This document shows positions 22,857 through 35,392 of a DNA stretch of 64,000 nucleotides, one piece after another. This stretch comes from Astrocystis sublimbata. Its lineage: Eukaryota > Ascomycota > Sordariomycetes > Xylariales > Xylariaceae. The notes under the pieces are model-generated. The model was not told the origin of the DNA and searched no databases. It saw nothing but the letters and a program-made list of their open reading frames with translations. The stretch covers positions 171,803 through 235,802 of the forward strand of contig JAJNNY010000057.1 of NCBI GenBank assembly GCA_022453515.1, given 5' to 3'. Each line of letters starts with the position of its first letter. Position 1 is the first letter of the stretch. A program made the translations under genes and the position numbers.

Positions 22857-25500
22857 TCACCACAACAGAACCGTCGCAGTAACCGCAACCACCATCGCAA
22901 CCAGACACGACCCAACAACTCTACCACCTTCACCACTCCGCCCCGGATCTCCCCCGTCCCCACCACCATTTCCACCCCCATCCCCATCCCCACCCCCTTC
23001 TCCCCCATCACCATCCCCATCCTCAATCCTAACCCGAACCCCCTCCCACAACTCCAGCCTCTGCACGCCACTTCCCTTCAGCGTATTAACGGGCGCAACA
23101 AACGCCATCTGACTCCAGCTGAACAGCGTGTTCTTCCCTCCGAAGACGTATACCTCGAACCGTCCCTTAAAAGTCCCGTTGGCCCACACCCGGCTGCCGC
23201 CGATCGCGTCGCCTGTGATGGTGATGTTGACGGGGGTGGTGAGGTTTAGGGGTTCATGGGTCGACTGTGGAGGGTTAGTTGGATTGAATTAGTGAGTTGT
23301 TGGTTGGTTGGTTGATGGGAGGAGGGGGTGTGTGTGTGTGAGTAAAAGGGGGTGAATAGAAGGGAGGGAAGAGATTTGGTAGGAAATGTGATAATATGAA
23401 AAGAGATGAAATAGGAGACAAGACAAGACAAGACAAGACAAAACTCACACTAGTAACATTCGCCCAAATCCGCCCCGGCGCACTCCCCTCCAGCTCGTCC
23501 CCCTCCGCGACCGACCGCAGCGGATACTCCCAGCCATCCGCAACAAAAACCAAGCTCCCGCTCTCATCCATCCTGAGCAGCACATTATCCGCTTCTGCCG
23601 CAGCCAGCGTGAACGGACCTGTGACGGCCAGGTCCAGCGTGTAGTTGATGCCCTTGCTGCCGTAGCCGAGGTTCACATCTCCATCCCCACCACCTCCACC
23701 AACACCCCGCCTCCACTCAACCAACTTCATCCCCTTCCCCAAAGACCCGCTTTGAGCCTGCTCAGACTTAGGCTGCAGTTTTAGGACCTTACGATCTAGA
23801 TTCTGCCCCGGCGCCCTCCTAGCCAAGAACTCAATACTCTCACCCACGTTCGCGGCATCGACTTCGGCGCCGCGCCGCCCGCTCCAGGCGCGCGCTCCCA
23901 CGAGCGGGATGCCGCGGCGCATGGCGTAGTATGCTTCGAGCTGCGTCGAGGCGTCTGGTCCATTATCGTTCCAGGCGGCGAGGAAGGCGCCTTTGTTGTT
24001 TCCCTTCCCCATTCCCTCATCCCCCTTACCTCCCCCCGTGGCGGTAAGATTCAACTGCTCCGTCAAATTAACAGGATTAATGAGGCTCGGCTCCCACTGC
24101 CATCCCGCCCTATCCCCAAAATTCAGCACCCTACTCTCATTAAAGAACTGCGGATACGGCGCCGGCAGGATGGGCATATGGTCGTTTTTGAGACTCATAT
24201 ACGCCCACCAGTCCTCGGTGTTAATCACCTCGTAGCCCTCCGCGACGAGGGCGACGGGGTCGGATTGGCCGTACTGCCAGTGCTGCACCACGACGTCTTT
24301 GTCAATGCTCAGAACAGCGGGATCAGATGCTGGTTCATCGGTGCCCCAGATGCGCACGCGCTTTCCGGAGGTTGTGTTGATGTAAGTTGATAGCTCGTTC
24401 ACGAAGCGGATGTAGTCGTCTGCTAGTGAGGCGTTGTACTCGTCTGCGCCGATATGCACCTCCTTGCTCTTGAACCAAGGCAGGAACTCGTCCCAGATTT
24501 TCTTCACCGTGGGAATACTGTCCGGATGCGTTAGATTCAACAAATCCTTCTTCTCAAGCGCGAGTTCCGGCTTCCATTTCGTGATACTCAAACAATGCCC
24601 CGGAGCCTCAATCTCGGGTACCACCGTAACGCCCCTTTTCGCGCAATGGGCCTGCAAATCCTCAAAATCCTGCCTTGAAAGCGTCTCGTTCTCTCTCTGC
24701 ACCAAACCCTTCCTCAGCTCTTCGTCTTCCGGCCGCAGCGAAAACTGCGAGTACACGTCCTGCCACGTGGCGTTGTGGCCGCGGTTCAGCGGGTAGTTGT
24801 CGCTCGTGTGGTAGTGGAACTCGCTCATTTTGAAAAAACTTGCGTAGGTGCAGAGTTCGGCGAGGAAAGACGGGCTATACCATTTCCGCCCCGCGTCGAG
24901 CATGAACCCCCTAGTCGCGTACGCCGGGGCGTCGCGCGCGTGCGATTCCGGAAGAGTAGTCCAGTTGGCCACGAGCAGGGCTTGGAGGAGGGTGCGTGTG
25001 CCCCAGAAGGCGCCGCGGGCGCCTGCGCCGCTGATGGTGGCGCGGTTGGCTTTGACTTGCAAGATGTAGCCTTCTTCGGTGGGAGTGCCGTTTTCGTAGG
25101 TTAGGGGTGGGCCTTGGGCATCGCCTCCACCTTCACCTTCACTGTCACCATCATCCAAGGCCTGGAGAATCACACCTGTGACATTTTTTGGAACCGCATC
25201 CACGACCTGAAGCGTCCAGTTCCAATGCTTCTGCTTCGGCGACAGCTCGTTCAGATCATCGACGAAGACCTGGGCAAACTCCAGGCCTGAGGGGGGAATG
25301 AGAGTGAGGCCGTTTTCATCACGGCGCGATGCTAGGGCCTTGGTGATGTACACCGTTGTGGGAATCTTGGCGAGTGAGAGGCCGACTGATGAAGCGCCGG
25401 TCTCATTTTGAGATGAGGGCTGCGGGGGTAAGAGTTGCAATGACGATGCGGAAACCACTATGGCCCCGCATGAGGCGAGTAAGGATGATGAGATTCGCAT
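22857..25500 (-). CDS. GH20 beta-N-acetylhexosaminidase, secreted and probably surface-anchored
   Basis: Exons 25500-23449 and 23264-22857 join in phase (GTGAGT donor, CACAG acceptor) to give 819 residues. It starts at MRISSSLLASCGAIVVSASS, a signal peptide; an in-frame GTG further upstream is not needed. The GH20 domain contains ATRGFMLDAGRKWYS, HYHTSDNYPLN, VVPEIEAPGHCLSITKW and KEVHIGADEYNA, where the adjacent Asp-Glu is the catalytic pair for substrate-assisted hydrolysis. Many N-glycosylation sequons are visible. Exon 2 adds a beta-rich tail, a Gly/Asp-rich stalk of about 35 residues and a final hydrophobic segment (SCLVAMVVAVTATVLLW) typical of a GPI or membrane anchor. Likely role: trimming chitin oligomers or N-acetylglucosaminides at the cell surface. 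The 184-nt intron contains a GT run and an ACAAG tandem repeat. Confidence 0.92.
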
Positions 25501-26558
25501 TGTATGCGTGTGAGTAGGTATGTATGAAATTGAATTCCGATTAGAGATGCATCTGGGGGGTGCAGATGTCACCTCAATGGGACATAGTCTGAATACCTAG
25601 ATAAGTAGGTTGATTATACGGATTGGGATGCGCACTTACTTATATGATGCATAACAAGGGAGTGACGATTGTTTATGGTCAGGTACTGTTCCCCCACATA
25701 TGCGGCATGCCCCCCACCTGAATCTATACCCTTTGTTTTGTTTGTCAAGACATATCGGAAAGTTATTGGATGTAACGTCACGGTGTGATACAAAGTCTCA
25801 CCTTAATCGTAGCTTGTATTCGAGATGTGATGTAACTTGGCGAATGAGGGGAAGCTGTTCGCACAAGGGTGAGATTCTCCGCAGTTCGGTTCCTGGATTA
25901 GGTCAGCTCCCACACCGACCGATGTCATAAAGATCAACACAGCTTCACGACTACATAAACTAATTCTTGTGGCAGACTTATCGTCATCATCAGATTTGTG
26001 ATATGGGCTATGCTGCATATTACAACAGGCTAGAGCAATGAGACAACAGGTAGCATGCAAAAACACCAATTCGAAATTCGTTAAAGTTGAGTCGGCAATG
26101 CAGGCGGATTCATGGGCCGTACAGTACTGAATTGGAACCATGCTCGCAAGCAATGAAAGGGTATCTAGTATTATGTCTGTCTTGCGAATATCGCTTCCTG
26201 CGATGCAAAAACGTTAGTGTCTATAGTATCAAGAAAGCGCACCACGGAAGATGCCAACCTTTCCCCCATGTAACATGACCGTATATGCTCCCCCACGCGG
26301 CCAGCTCTCAACACGCCGGTCATTGCCCTTCGCCCGGTACTGTGAGATGGCATGTAGTATCGCTCTCGACCGTCTGTCTACCAGCCCATCACGGGCGTCG
26401 CGACCCTCTGTGTATGGCCCGAAGCTTTTCTCGTAGACGCAATGCACCCTGGGGCCCAAGACCATACACTACATATTGGCGATCCTCTGGTTCTCTGAGT
26501 GTTGTCGGAAAGCGGTATGGGAAAGGGACCCTCGTTCAAACGACGTCACAGTCGTCAT
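25501..26558. other. Intergenic, upstream of GH20
   Basis: It holds the GH20 promoter and the 3' flank of the LIS1 gene. Short frames (25700-25930, 25803-26153, 26285-26608) overlap each other on both strands and show no domain. No gene was seen. Confidence 0.5.
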
Positions 26559-28203
26559 CTAATTGGCGAAGACGCGCACGTTCAAATCAACACTTCCCGT
26601 GGCAATGACACACCTCATCTGTACATCGGCAGCGGGGGCGCCTGGTTTTGAGGGGGTGCCGTTGGCAGCACCGTTGGAGCCCTCGGCATTGCCGTTTGTC
26701 GCAGGTTCACGCACGATGCCTGGTGCCCACCGTAGGCATGAAACGAAGTGGCCATGAGCGTCTGACACCACCTTCACACATTTCCCTTCTTGTGTTAAAT
26801 CCCAGCACCTCAGTGTCTTGTCATCGGCGACACTAAGAAGATATTTGCCGCCCGGATGGAACACCAAAGCGCGTACCCAATTGTCGTGTCCTTTCAGGGT
26901 CTTGATGCAGTTCCCCCGAGCATCCCATATCCGTATCGACTTATCTCGAGAGCCCGTGGCCATGAACTCGGCGGCGCTGGACACGGGTGGTGGTTTCTTG
27001 AGGCCGGCGAGTGGCGCCAGATGGGCATAGGCCGAGGGAGGGGCGAGCGTACAGCATTCGACAACGTGTTCGTGACCTACCAGGGTGAGCTTGGCCTCGG
27101 GGTTGGCCAAGGATATGTCCCAGAGCCGGGCCGTCTGATCATTCCCAGCCGACAACAGGTAGCGCCCGTCTATCGATGGACACACATCTCTGACCCATTC
27201 GGCGTGACCGCGGATGGTCTTGACGCAGTAGCCCGTCGATACGTCCCACACACGCAACGTCTTATCCCTCGACGCGGACACGAGCAGGTTCCCCGATGAC
27301 GGAGCACCGGCAGCACCCGAGGGGATGAACCGAACGGCACTAACGCTGTGATCATGCCCCGGTAGAGTGCGGATGTTCGTGTACTCGTTAGAGGGGTCCC
27401 ATAGCTTGATGGTCAAGTCGCTTGAGCACGAGGCTAGGAGGGTGCCGCCCCTGGGCCCTCCAAAGTCGAGATCTAAGACGGCCTTGGTGTGACCCTTGAT
27501 GGTGCGCTCGAGCTCGCCCAGCTCCCAATCCCAGATCTTGATGGTGTAGTCCTCGGAGCCGGAGGCGAGGGAGGAGAAGACGGGGTGGAAGGCGACGCAG
27601 GTGATGGGGTCGCGGTGGGACTGGAGGGTGTGGCGGGCGGGCGATCGCGGGAGCCAGCTCGAGGGATCTTGGTTGCGGCGGGAGAGGGTAGTGGGGGTGG
27701 CGTTATCTAGCTCGGACTGCAGTGTTGCCGTCTTGGATTCAAGGTCCATGATCTACAGGACGAACAAGACCAGACGAGACAGGTTAGCCCAGCTCGAACC
27801 GGAGTCGAGGCGCATCGCCAGGGTAGACGGGGCGATACAGGCAAAGTATCGGGCAGGTGTTGGTGGTGGTGATGGTGGTGGGTACCTTTTTCTGCAGTCT
27901 CACGACACTGGTCCATTTCTTCTCGAGCAGGCCCTCGTACTTCTTGGCGGTGGCATCATCGAAGGTGTCGCCGAGGTTGAGCTCGGTGCGCAGGGCGGCA
28001 GCGGCATCGGGCAGGTCATTGGACGCGAGGTAGGCAATAATGGCCTTGTGTCTATACATGGATTGTCGAGGGTTAGCTACAAATCAGGGCATCAATGGGT
28101 AAAGAAGTCAAGTTGGATAGCTCGGCCCCTGAGCCATGAGAGAAGGGATACAAGGCAAAGCTTACAGTTCGTCGGCTTGCCGAGGTGTTAATATCTGTGG
28201 CAT
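26559..28203 (-). CDS. nudF: LIS1 homologue, dynein regulator (NudF/Pac1)
   Basis: Exons 28203-28166, 28051-27886 and 27752-26559 join exactly in phase to give 465 residues. The N-terminus [17 protein letters not shown] and following residues form the LisH dimerisation motif. A short coiled coil follows ([20 protein letters not shown] spans the second join). Then come seven WD40 repeats from about residue 110, with clear repeats such as [17 protein letters not shown] and [15 protein letters not shown]. It ends [13 protein letters not shown]1 binds the dynein motor with NudE to control nuclear migration and early endosome transport along hyphal microtubules. The gene is divergent from the XMAP215-family gene, another microtubule factor, across a 2.5-kb shared upstream region. 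Confidence 0.96.
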
Positions 28204-30694
28204 GTTGGGCTGGGAGGTAGAAGGAGAAACTCGGATGCATGCGCACGCGGAAGGGCTCACGCTGCAAACGACGGCGGTGAGCTCACCAAGCCCCGTTTAT
28301 ATACCGTATCGGCACCACAAAGGATGAACAAGGCAACAAGGTGTAAATGTTATAGGTGGCCCTATGTTCAGGAGTGGAAGCGTCGACAAAGAAGGAGGCG
28401 GACAAGTCGATTGAAGAAGAGTTATCTATCGCAAGGGTGGCCGTCGGGAAAGGGACAAACAGCCAAGGGCGGGAAGGGGGTGCGGCAATCGATGGGGCAC
28501 GCGAGGGGACAAGATGCGGCGAGGTGCGCAGGCAATGGTCGTCGATGTCGGCGTTAAGAATAAGTGGTGGCCAGTTCTGTGAGGTGGAAATGTCACGATG
28601 GTAGGCGTGAGCAGAGTGGCAATGGGTGCAATTCCTCAGTTTGGTGTTGTAGCGGGAAGTGGGTGGGCGGAAGGGGGTGGCCGACTTTAGGTGGTCATGG
28701 ATGGATGTCGTTCGGCTTCGACGCAGATGCCCCTCCTTGGCAATAATTAAGGACCTTAGGTACTGCTCAGGCTGGACACGAGGGTCTGGGGTTCTGGTGT
28801 TATGGGCAATATACAAAACAAGAGCAGTGGTGATGATGTCCGTTTGAAGCGTGGTTGGATTTGAATATCGATGTTGACGGAATGGCAGATCGGTCTCAGT
28901 CACGTATCGGCACTTGTGGTAGTGGCATCTCCATCGAGACGGGATGTACCTCCTAGCCAAGTATCTCACGGGTAGTTCGCTGGCGGTGGGCGCATCACAT
29001 GGGCGCGACGGGGTGTGCTGGACCAAGGCAGTGACAGCCTGGTCCAAGCTTGCACCGAGTCGAGGATGTACCTGGCTCTAGCGCGGTACATCTCAACGGC
29101 ACCCAATGCGGCTTAGCGCTACCGGTCCCCGAGGCTGGCAGGCACTTGGTTGCTCCCCCGACGGGATGACATTGACAGCGCAGTCAGCCCCTCTTCCCCT
29201 CCACAAATGGAAGACCAGGGGGAATGCATGTGGGCACTGAGCCAAGATGCCCATGTACCTTAGCCAGCTGACAGCCAAAAAAGAAAGATTGCATTACAGA
29301 CATAATTTCTTGTCAAGAGAGTCATCTTTTTTTGGCTTATGCTTTGCTTGGGTAGGTGCCGTTGCTGCCCGTCAGCCGTCGCAGCTGCCATCTCAGCAGG
29401 CGGCAAGGGCAGATGCAGGGATGCAGGGGTTGCGATTAGATGCACGCTGGTCGCTGGTCGGTAGTGGTTTCCATGGCCTTCCGATAAACAATCAAGATCT
29501 CAAGGTCGACATTGTAGTTAAACAGCGAGGTGTACCTCACTCAGCACCACAACCATTCTGCATCTTCATGTTTACAACTACATAATCTTTAATACCCGAA
29601 TAGCAATTTCATCATCCACTCAACCACGCCTGCGCATCGCATTGCCTTGGCTTCGTCAGTCCCATCCTGCGCCATCACATGTATGTAACTATTTTAGGTA
29701 CTCAAACCTTGAGGTCGGCATTGGTGGCCGTCGTCCCACGCTTACCGCCCAGTCTTGGGATCTTGACCTCAACTGGCAGACAATACAGTCAAAGCATATC
29801 CCACTAACATCTTTTCGCCATCAGCGCAACCGCGACAACCACAACACCACGCTAGCTGTATATACTATCACGCCCTCGCCAATCCCGCCATCCTGGCCAG
29901 TCTGCACGTATCCATATAAACACTTAAAGAACCTGCCCCGGGTATATGTGCGTTGGAAAGGTGCGTTTCAATTGCTGCAGCCCTCGTCCCATATCGTGGG
30001 CCGTGGCTGCTTCCCCAGTCCGAGCTCCCCCAGCCTGCATCGCGACAAAAAAAAGAGACAAGTCACCGCCAGCTGTCTCTTCTTCTCGACGTCTGTCTGC
30101 TCCCCCCTCACAATGCACATGCAGATGCGGCCTTTCATACAGCTGGACGTCTTTGCCTCTGCCTCTGCCTCTGCCTTACATGCGCCATCCCAACATCCCG
30201 TCCCGTAGCGTCGTCCCGCCACCACCATCATAACCACATCACCAGAGCTGTCACAATCCGAATAACCAAGCCATAACCACCCTCTCCATGCATTCCCCTG
30301 TTCGTGTATCTATCCCACCGCTGCACCCCATGACTCCTCGGGCACCCCAACTCCCCCCTCGCCAGAACACTCAACTAGTCGTATGAGACATCGACACGGC
30401 GAGGAGGCGGAGAAGATGCCTGACCGCAAACTCAAGACTCTGCTGTTGCCCAGACTGATCAGGAAAGCAGCTTCCATCCTCTCACCCAAGTCCCGCAGGA
30501 GCAAGAGCAACGCCGCTAGCGACGATACTGCAAACCCCCAGGTCAAGAACGACAACGGCCCTCCTCCTCTTCCTAAACCCACGCCCGTCGACAGCCACCG
30601 TGCTCCCGCCCCGGCCACAACCACCACCCCCTCTAGCTACTATCATAGCCCCAACACCCGCTCACGCCTCCAGAAACCCAACCAGTCTGCCGCC
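28204..30694. other. Long divergent upstream region between LIS1 and XMAP215 genes
   Basis: It contains pyrimidine-rich tracts and CTCTGC-type short repeats (near 30155-30175) close to the plus-strand start, as in many fungal housekeeping promoters. A 254-codon minus-strand frame at 28283-29047 has no recognisable motif and probably lies in the LIS1 leader region. In-frame ATG 30383 would extend the plus-strand gene by about 104 Pro/Ser-rich residues, but the family starts at the later ATG. Confidence 0.5.
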
Positions 30695-33600
30695 ATGGCC
30701 GACGGAGAGCCAGACTACAGCTCTCTACCGCTGACCGAGAGATGGGTCCACAAGGTACGCTTCCTTTGCCCCTCCCCCCTCACTACCAACGAAATGGTCC
30801 GGTTGATAATGAAGGCATAAGCTCACTTGTTTTCTCTTTGTCTATCTATAGGTATGGAAAGTCCGAAAGCAGGCCTACGAAGACGCCCTCAAGCAGTTCG
30901 AAGTCACCCCCAGCGAGGAGGATCCCGCCTTTCGCCCCTTCAACCAAGACCCCAGCCTGTGGAAGGGCGCCGTCGCCGATTCGAATGTTGCCGCCCAGTC
31001 CGACGGCATAGCCGCCTACTGCGCCTTTCTCAAATTCGGCGGCCGCGACGGCTGCTTGCGCTCTAGGGGGCATGTCATCTCCCCCATCGTCGAGAAGGGC
31101 CTCGTGTCCACCCGCCCCGGCACCAAAGCATCCTCCCTCGAGGCTCTCCTGCTATTAATCGAGCTCGATGTCGCCGCCCCAATCATCGAAGACATACTCC
31201 CCGCTGTCTCCGCCAAACAACCCAAAGTCATTGCCGCCGCCCTCGCCACTCTCACCACCATATACCACAACTACGGCTGCAAGGTCGCCGACCCCAAACC
31301 CGTCCTCAAGATCCTACCCAAGGCTTTCGGTCATGCCGACAAGAATGTCCGAGCCGAGGCCACCAACCTCGCCGTCGAGTTCTACCGCTGGCTGCGCGAC
31401 GCCATGAAGCCCATGTTCTGGGGCGACCTGAAACCCACCCAGCAGACCGACCTCGAGGCCCAGTTCGAGAAGATCAAGGCCGAGCCCGCACCCAAGCAGA
31501 AACGGCTTCTGCGCTCCCAGCAAGAGGCCATGGCCCGCGCCCCTCCGCCCGGTGCCGATGGCGAGGAGGCCTACGACGACGACGGTCCCGAGGAGCCTGC
31601 CGAGGTCGACGCCTTCGACTTGGCCGAACCCCAGGATGTGCTGTCCAAGGTGCCCGCCAGCTTCCACGACAATCTCGCCTCGTCAAAATGGAAAGATCGC
31701 AAGGAAGCCCTCGAGGCCCTCTACGCCGCCATCAACGTGCCCCGCATCAAGGACGGCGACTTCAACGAAATCAATCGTGGCCTGGCCAAGAGCATGAAGG
31801 ACGCCAACATCGCTGTCGTCACCCAGGCCGCCCAGTGTATTGAGACACTGGCCCAGGGTCTCCGGAAGGGATACAGCAAGTACAGGTCGGTCGTCATGGC
31901 CCCCATCATGGAGCGTCTGAAGGAGAAGAAGCAGTCGGTATCTGATGCGCTGGGTGCCGCCCTGGACCAGGTCTTCCTGGCCACCAGCTTCTCCGAGTGT
32001 TTTGAGGATATCATGGCGTTTCTGCCACACAAAAACCCGCAGGTCAAAGAAGGCACCATGAAATTCTTGGTTCGCTGTCTTCGGACGACGCGCGACGTTC
32101 CCAGTAAGCAAGAAATAACCAGCATCGTGGAAGCCGCCAAGAAGCTGCTCGCCGAATCGAGCGAGGTCCTCCGGTCCGGCGGCGCCGAGGTGCTTGGAAC
32201 CGTCATGAAGATCCTCGGAGAGCGTGCCATGAACCCCCACATCGAAGGCTTGGACGACATCCGGAAGACCAAGATCAAGGAGTTCTACGACAAGGCCGAG
32301 GTGAAAGCCAAGGACAAACCCAAGCCCAAGCCTGCACCGGCCCCCGCTGCGGCGAAAGCTGCGCCCCCGAAGAAACTGGTCGGAGGAGGACTGAAGAAGG
32401 CCGCACCCAAGAAGGCGCCGCCACCCGCTGCACGAGCCCTATCACCACCAGTGGAACCCGCACCCCCACCGGTCGCCAAGCCTGCTGGCAGTAAGCTGGG
32501 AATGCCTAGAGCAGGGGGGCCTGCAGGTCTCAAAGCGCCTCGAGGACGTCTCGGAGGGCCGGGTGGTCTCGCGTCGCCAAGAAGAGTCGCAGCGCCTCCA
32601 CCGCCGCCGCCCGTGGACGACTACGAGGAAGAGCCTGTGCAGGCGTCGCCGCCTCCCCGACCGCGCATCGGTCTCGGCCGTGGCGGTCTCGCGGGTCGGT
32701 CCCTAGCTAAGCCCTCGGCCGCACCCGCACCCGCCCTCGCCACCTCGCCACCTCCATCGAGCGGTCTCACAGCGATAGAGCGAGCCGAGCTCGAGGAGCT
32801 GCGGGCGACGAACGAACAGCTCACCAGAACCGTCGACGAGCTAAGACACGACAAGAGCAAGCTATCTTCGGAAATCCAGGAACTGAAAAACCAGAACGCG
32901 GGCCTGATCGAAGACCACACGCGCGACGTGCTCAGTATCAAAGCCAAGGAAACCCAGCTGGTCCGCGCGAGAAGTGACGCCGAGTCGGCGGAACAGGTCA
33001 ACGAGCGCCTGAGAAGGGAACTGGAACGTCTGAAGCGCGCGCTTAGTAGGGCTGAGGGACTGGGCGTTGGTGTCTCGAGTAATGGGAGCGGAATGGGCAG
33101 TCCTACTATCATGAGCCCGACGCATGAAGATGGAGGTGGAGTCGGGATTTATCGCGATAGCGGGTCGAATCACGGTGCGGGGACGAGGTCGAATAGGATC
33201 AGCTTCACGAGCACCATGTCGGAAGAGAAGGAGAACGGTGGCGTCAGTCTTGGAGGAGCAGGTGATGCGCCGCATGCTTACTCGAGGAGTAAGTTGAGTC
33301 CTGAGGCGAGGTATGGTGGCTCGAGTGGACGGGGAAGTCCCGCGAGGGGATTTCGAAATGTTGGAGAGGGGGACACGGGAAGTAGTGGTGTCAATGGGAG
33401 TGGGAGTGGGATGATTAGGTCGAATTCGAATAGGTCGAACTCGAATTCTGCGGCTGGGGGGGTAGGCGCAGGGGGTGCGAATGGTGAGAGTTGGAGACGT
33501 GCTGCTGAGGTTACCAGTCAGTTGAAGATGAGGATTGAGCAGATGAAGGTGAGTTCTTTATTTTTGTTGTTGATTTCTGTTGTTGATTTCTTTTCTATTC

Positions 33601-33853
33601 CTGTTCCTGTCCCCTATGAAGTTTTGGGGTCATGAGGTTATGGGGCTTTGAACTCTATGGCAGGCAGGGCCTTCACTCTGACCTCCCCTTTTCTACCTTT
33701 TCCCTTTTTCCCATTTCCCCTTTCCCCATGCCCCTTTCCCACTTTTCTATTTTTCCCTTTTCCCCCATTCAGCATTCTTGTTTCTCCCTTGAATGCTATT
33801 AATACTGACATAGATTCTCCTCGCAGGCTAAGCAAGGGTTCAATCGTCCGTGA
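30695..33853 (+). CDS. XMAP215/Dis1-family microtubule polymerase (Stu2/Alp14 type)
   Basis: Exons 30695-30754, 30852-33548 and 33827-33853 give 927 residues. The first join restores LTERWVHKVWKVRKQAYEDA, the start of the first TOG domain; the last adds a nine-codon exon giving QMKAKQGFNRP and a stop. Two TOG arrays of HEAT repeats are visible (about residues 10-250, ending near AMKPMFWGDLKPTQQTDLE, and about 300-530, with DVLSKVPASFHDNLASSKWK). A basic Pro/Ala/Lys-rich linker follows, with PRPRIGLGRGGLAGRSLAKP in it. Next is a coiled coil (about 690-790, LEELRATNEQLTRTVDELRH) and a Ser/Gly/Asn-rich tail. The protein adds tubulin at microtubule plus ends and acts at spindle poles and kinetochores. 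The start at 30695 matches the family; an earlier in-frame ATG exists. The final intron is unusually long (278 nt) and pyrimidine-rich. Confidence 0.94.
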
Positions 33854-35392
33854 AAGTTGTGAGCTGAGAGGAGAAAAGAAGAGGAGAGAATGAAAAAGAG
33901 ATGCATGCATAATGCACAAGGCACAAGCCATGAATGACTGTAACGCTTCGCAACGATCGCAACGATTGCAAACGATTAATTAATCATGTACCTACCTACC
34001 TTACCTAACCTGACCTGACCAGAGCGGACCTAGATAATTAGAGGCAAGCTGGCAAGGCAAGCTGGCAAGCTATAATTCCTCCTCCTTCTGGTTCGTGGCC
34101 CGTGGCCTCGATACTTACCTAGTGGCGTTGGTATTGTGGTGAGGGGGGATTGAATGCTTGGTGTGTGAGTGTGGGTGGATGTGGATGTGTATATGCAGTG
34201 CGATTGCGGTTTTGTGTTTTTGGTGGCGTTGTGGATGGATTGATGGATTGAGGGATGGAGTTTAATACCCACGCTTCTTCTTCTTGTCCTTCTCCTGCTT
34301 TTGGTTGATTGATTGATTGATTGATTGATATCCTTTTGAGTAACTGATCTGCTTTTGAGTGATTGGAATGCTTTTGGGTGATTGGAATGCTTTTGGGTGA
34401 TTGGAATGCTTTTGGGTGATTGGAATGCTTTTGAGTGTTGTGCTTTTGAATGGGCTTTTGGCTTACCTAGTTTATACTTATTTCATGCTTAGTTTGTGAA
34501 ATGTGGTGTGGTTTGTGGTAGTTTGTGCCGTTTCATGGTGCTTTGGTTTTATTGTTTATCTTATTGGGGTTTTGTATAATGAATTTGAGTTTAAGTTTAG
34601 CTCGACTTGTTAGCCTGAGGTTCGTTTTATGTTGTTTGGGTTTGGATTGTTAGCTGTCCTAGGGGGTATCTAGGGGGATGTCTTAGGGGTTGCCTTGTTA
34701 AGTGTTTTCATCGGATGATTTTTCTTGTGGTGTCTTGTGTTATGGTGTTTCATCTTAGTAAGTTTCTTCTATCTAGTTATAGTTCGATTGGTTTTGCTAT
34801 GCATTTTTCGTTATTTCTAGCTTAAAAGGTTTGAATATTTGATTTAACATGATAAGGTGATGTGATAAGGTGATGTGTTAAAATTCCAAACGCCCTGTCT
34901 CATGACGAGGGGGCGCTGGTGCGTGGCTTGGGGTAGGTCCGCAGACACACGGCTTTTGGGGACGCCCCCTTACCTTCGCTATCGCCATTCAATAGTTCTA
35001 TGATTATACGACCTATCATAGAACTACGGACTCCTGATCCCCAAACCGACGACACCGAGTTATCGGCAGTGTTTTAGTTGGTCGTGTACTATGCTCGCAT
35101 AAATTGCAGGCTGCACTGTGACTGGTCTGGGGGCCGAAGGACACCTGTTTGATAATGGGCGACCGCATGCCACCTGGCAGTCTCGGTAGGCAGTGAGTGT
35201 GGTGTGACAGTGAGGCTGAGCATTGCATTAGCCCATACGACATACCCCTCTTCTGTTCAAATGTCGGTAACAATCATTTCCCATCCCCAGCAACAAGCCC
35301 GACGCCCCCAACTTCTCATCTAGAAAGACCTGGCTCCGACTCTATGCGCAGCTCAGCTCAATCTCCTGCATGGGCCCTCCTCAATCGTGACG
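33854..35392. other. Intergenic, T/G-rich with minisatellite
   Basis: Plus-strand sequence from 34260 to 34800 is strikingly rich in T and G. It contains a TTGA tetranucleotide run and a 19-bp tandem repeat (listed separately). A near-perfect palindrome, CTATGATTATACGACCTATC followed by ATAG, lies near 34997-35020. No gene was recognised. Confidence 0.5.
34304..34439. repeat. TTGA microsatellite and 19-bp tandem repeat
   Basis: About six TTGA units at 34304-34329 are followed at 34351-34439 by four copies and a partial fifth of GCTTTTGRGTGATTGGAAT. The copies differ only at R. There are no unique spacers, so it is not a CRISPR-like array. Confidence 0.88.

Noticed and set aside
28283..29047. 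254-codon minus-strand open frame
   Set aside because: No motif, odd His/Arg/Pro/Ser composition, and it lies in the upstream region of LIS1; probably chance.
31683..32278. 185-codon minus-strand frames
   Set aside because: Antisense shadows of the XMAP215-family exon.
34351..34439. Possible CRISPR-like array
   Set aside because: Direct tandem copies without spacers in a eukaryotic genome; a minisatellite.
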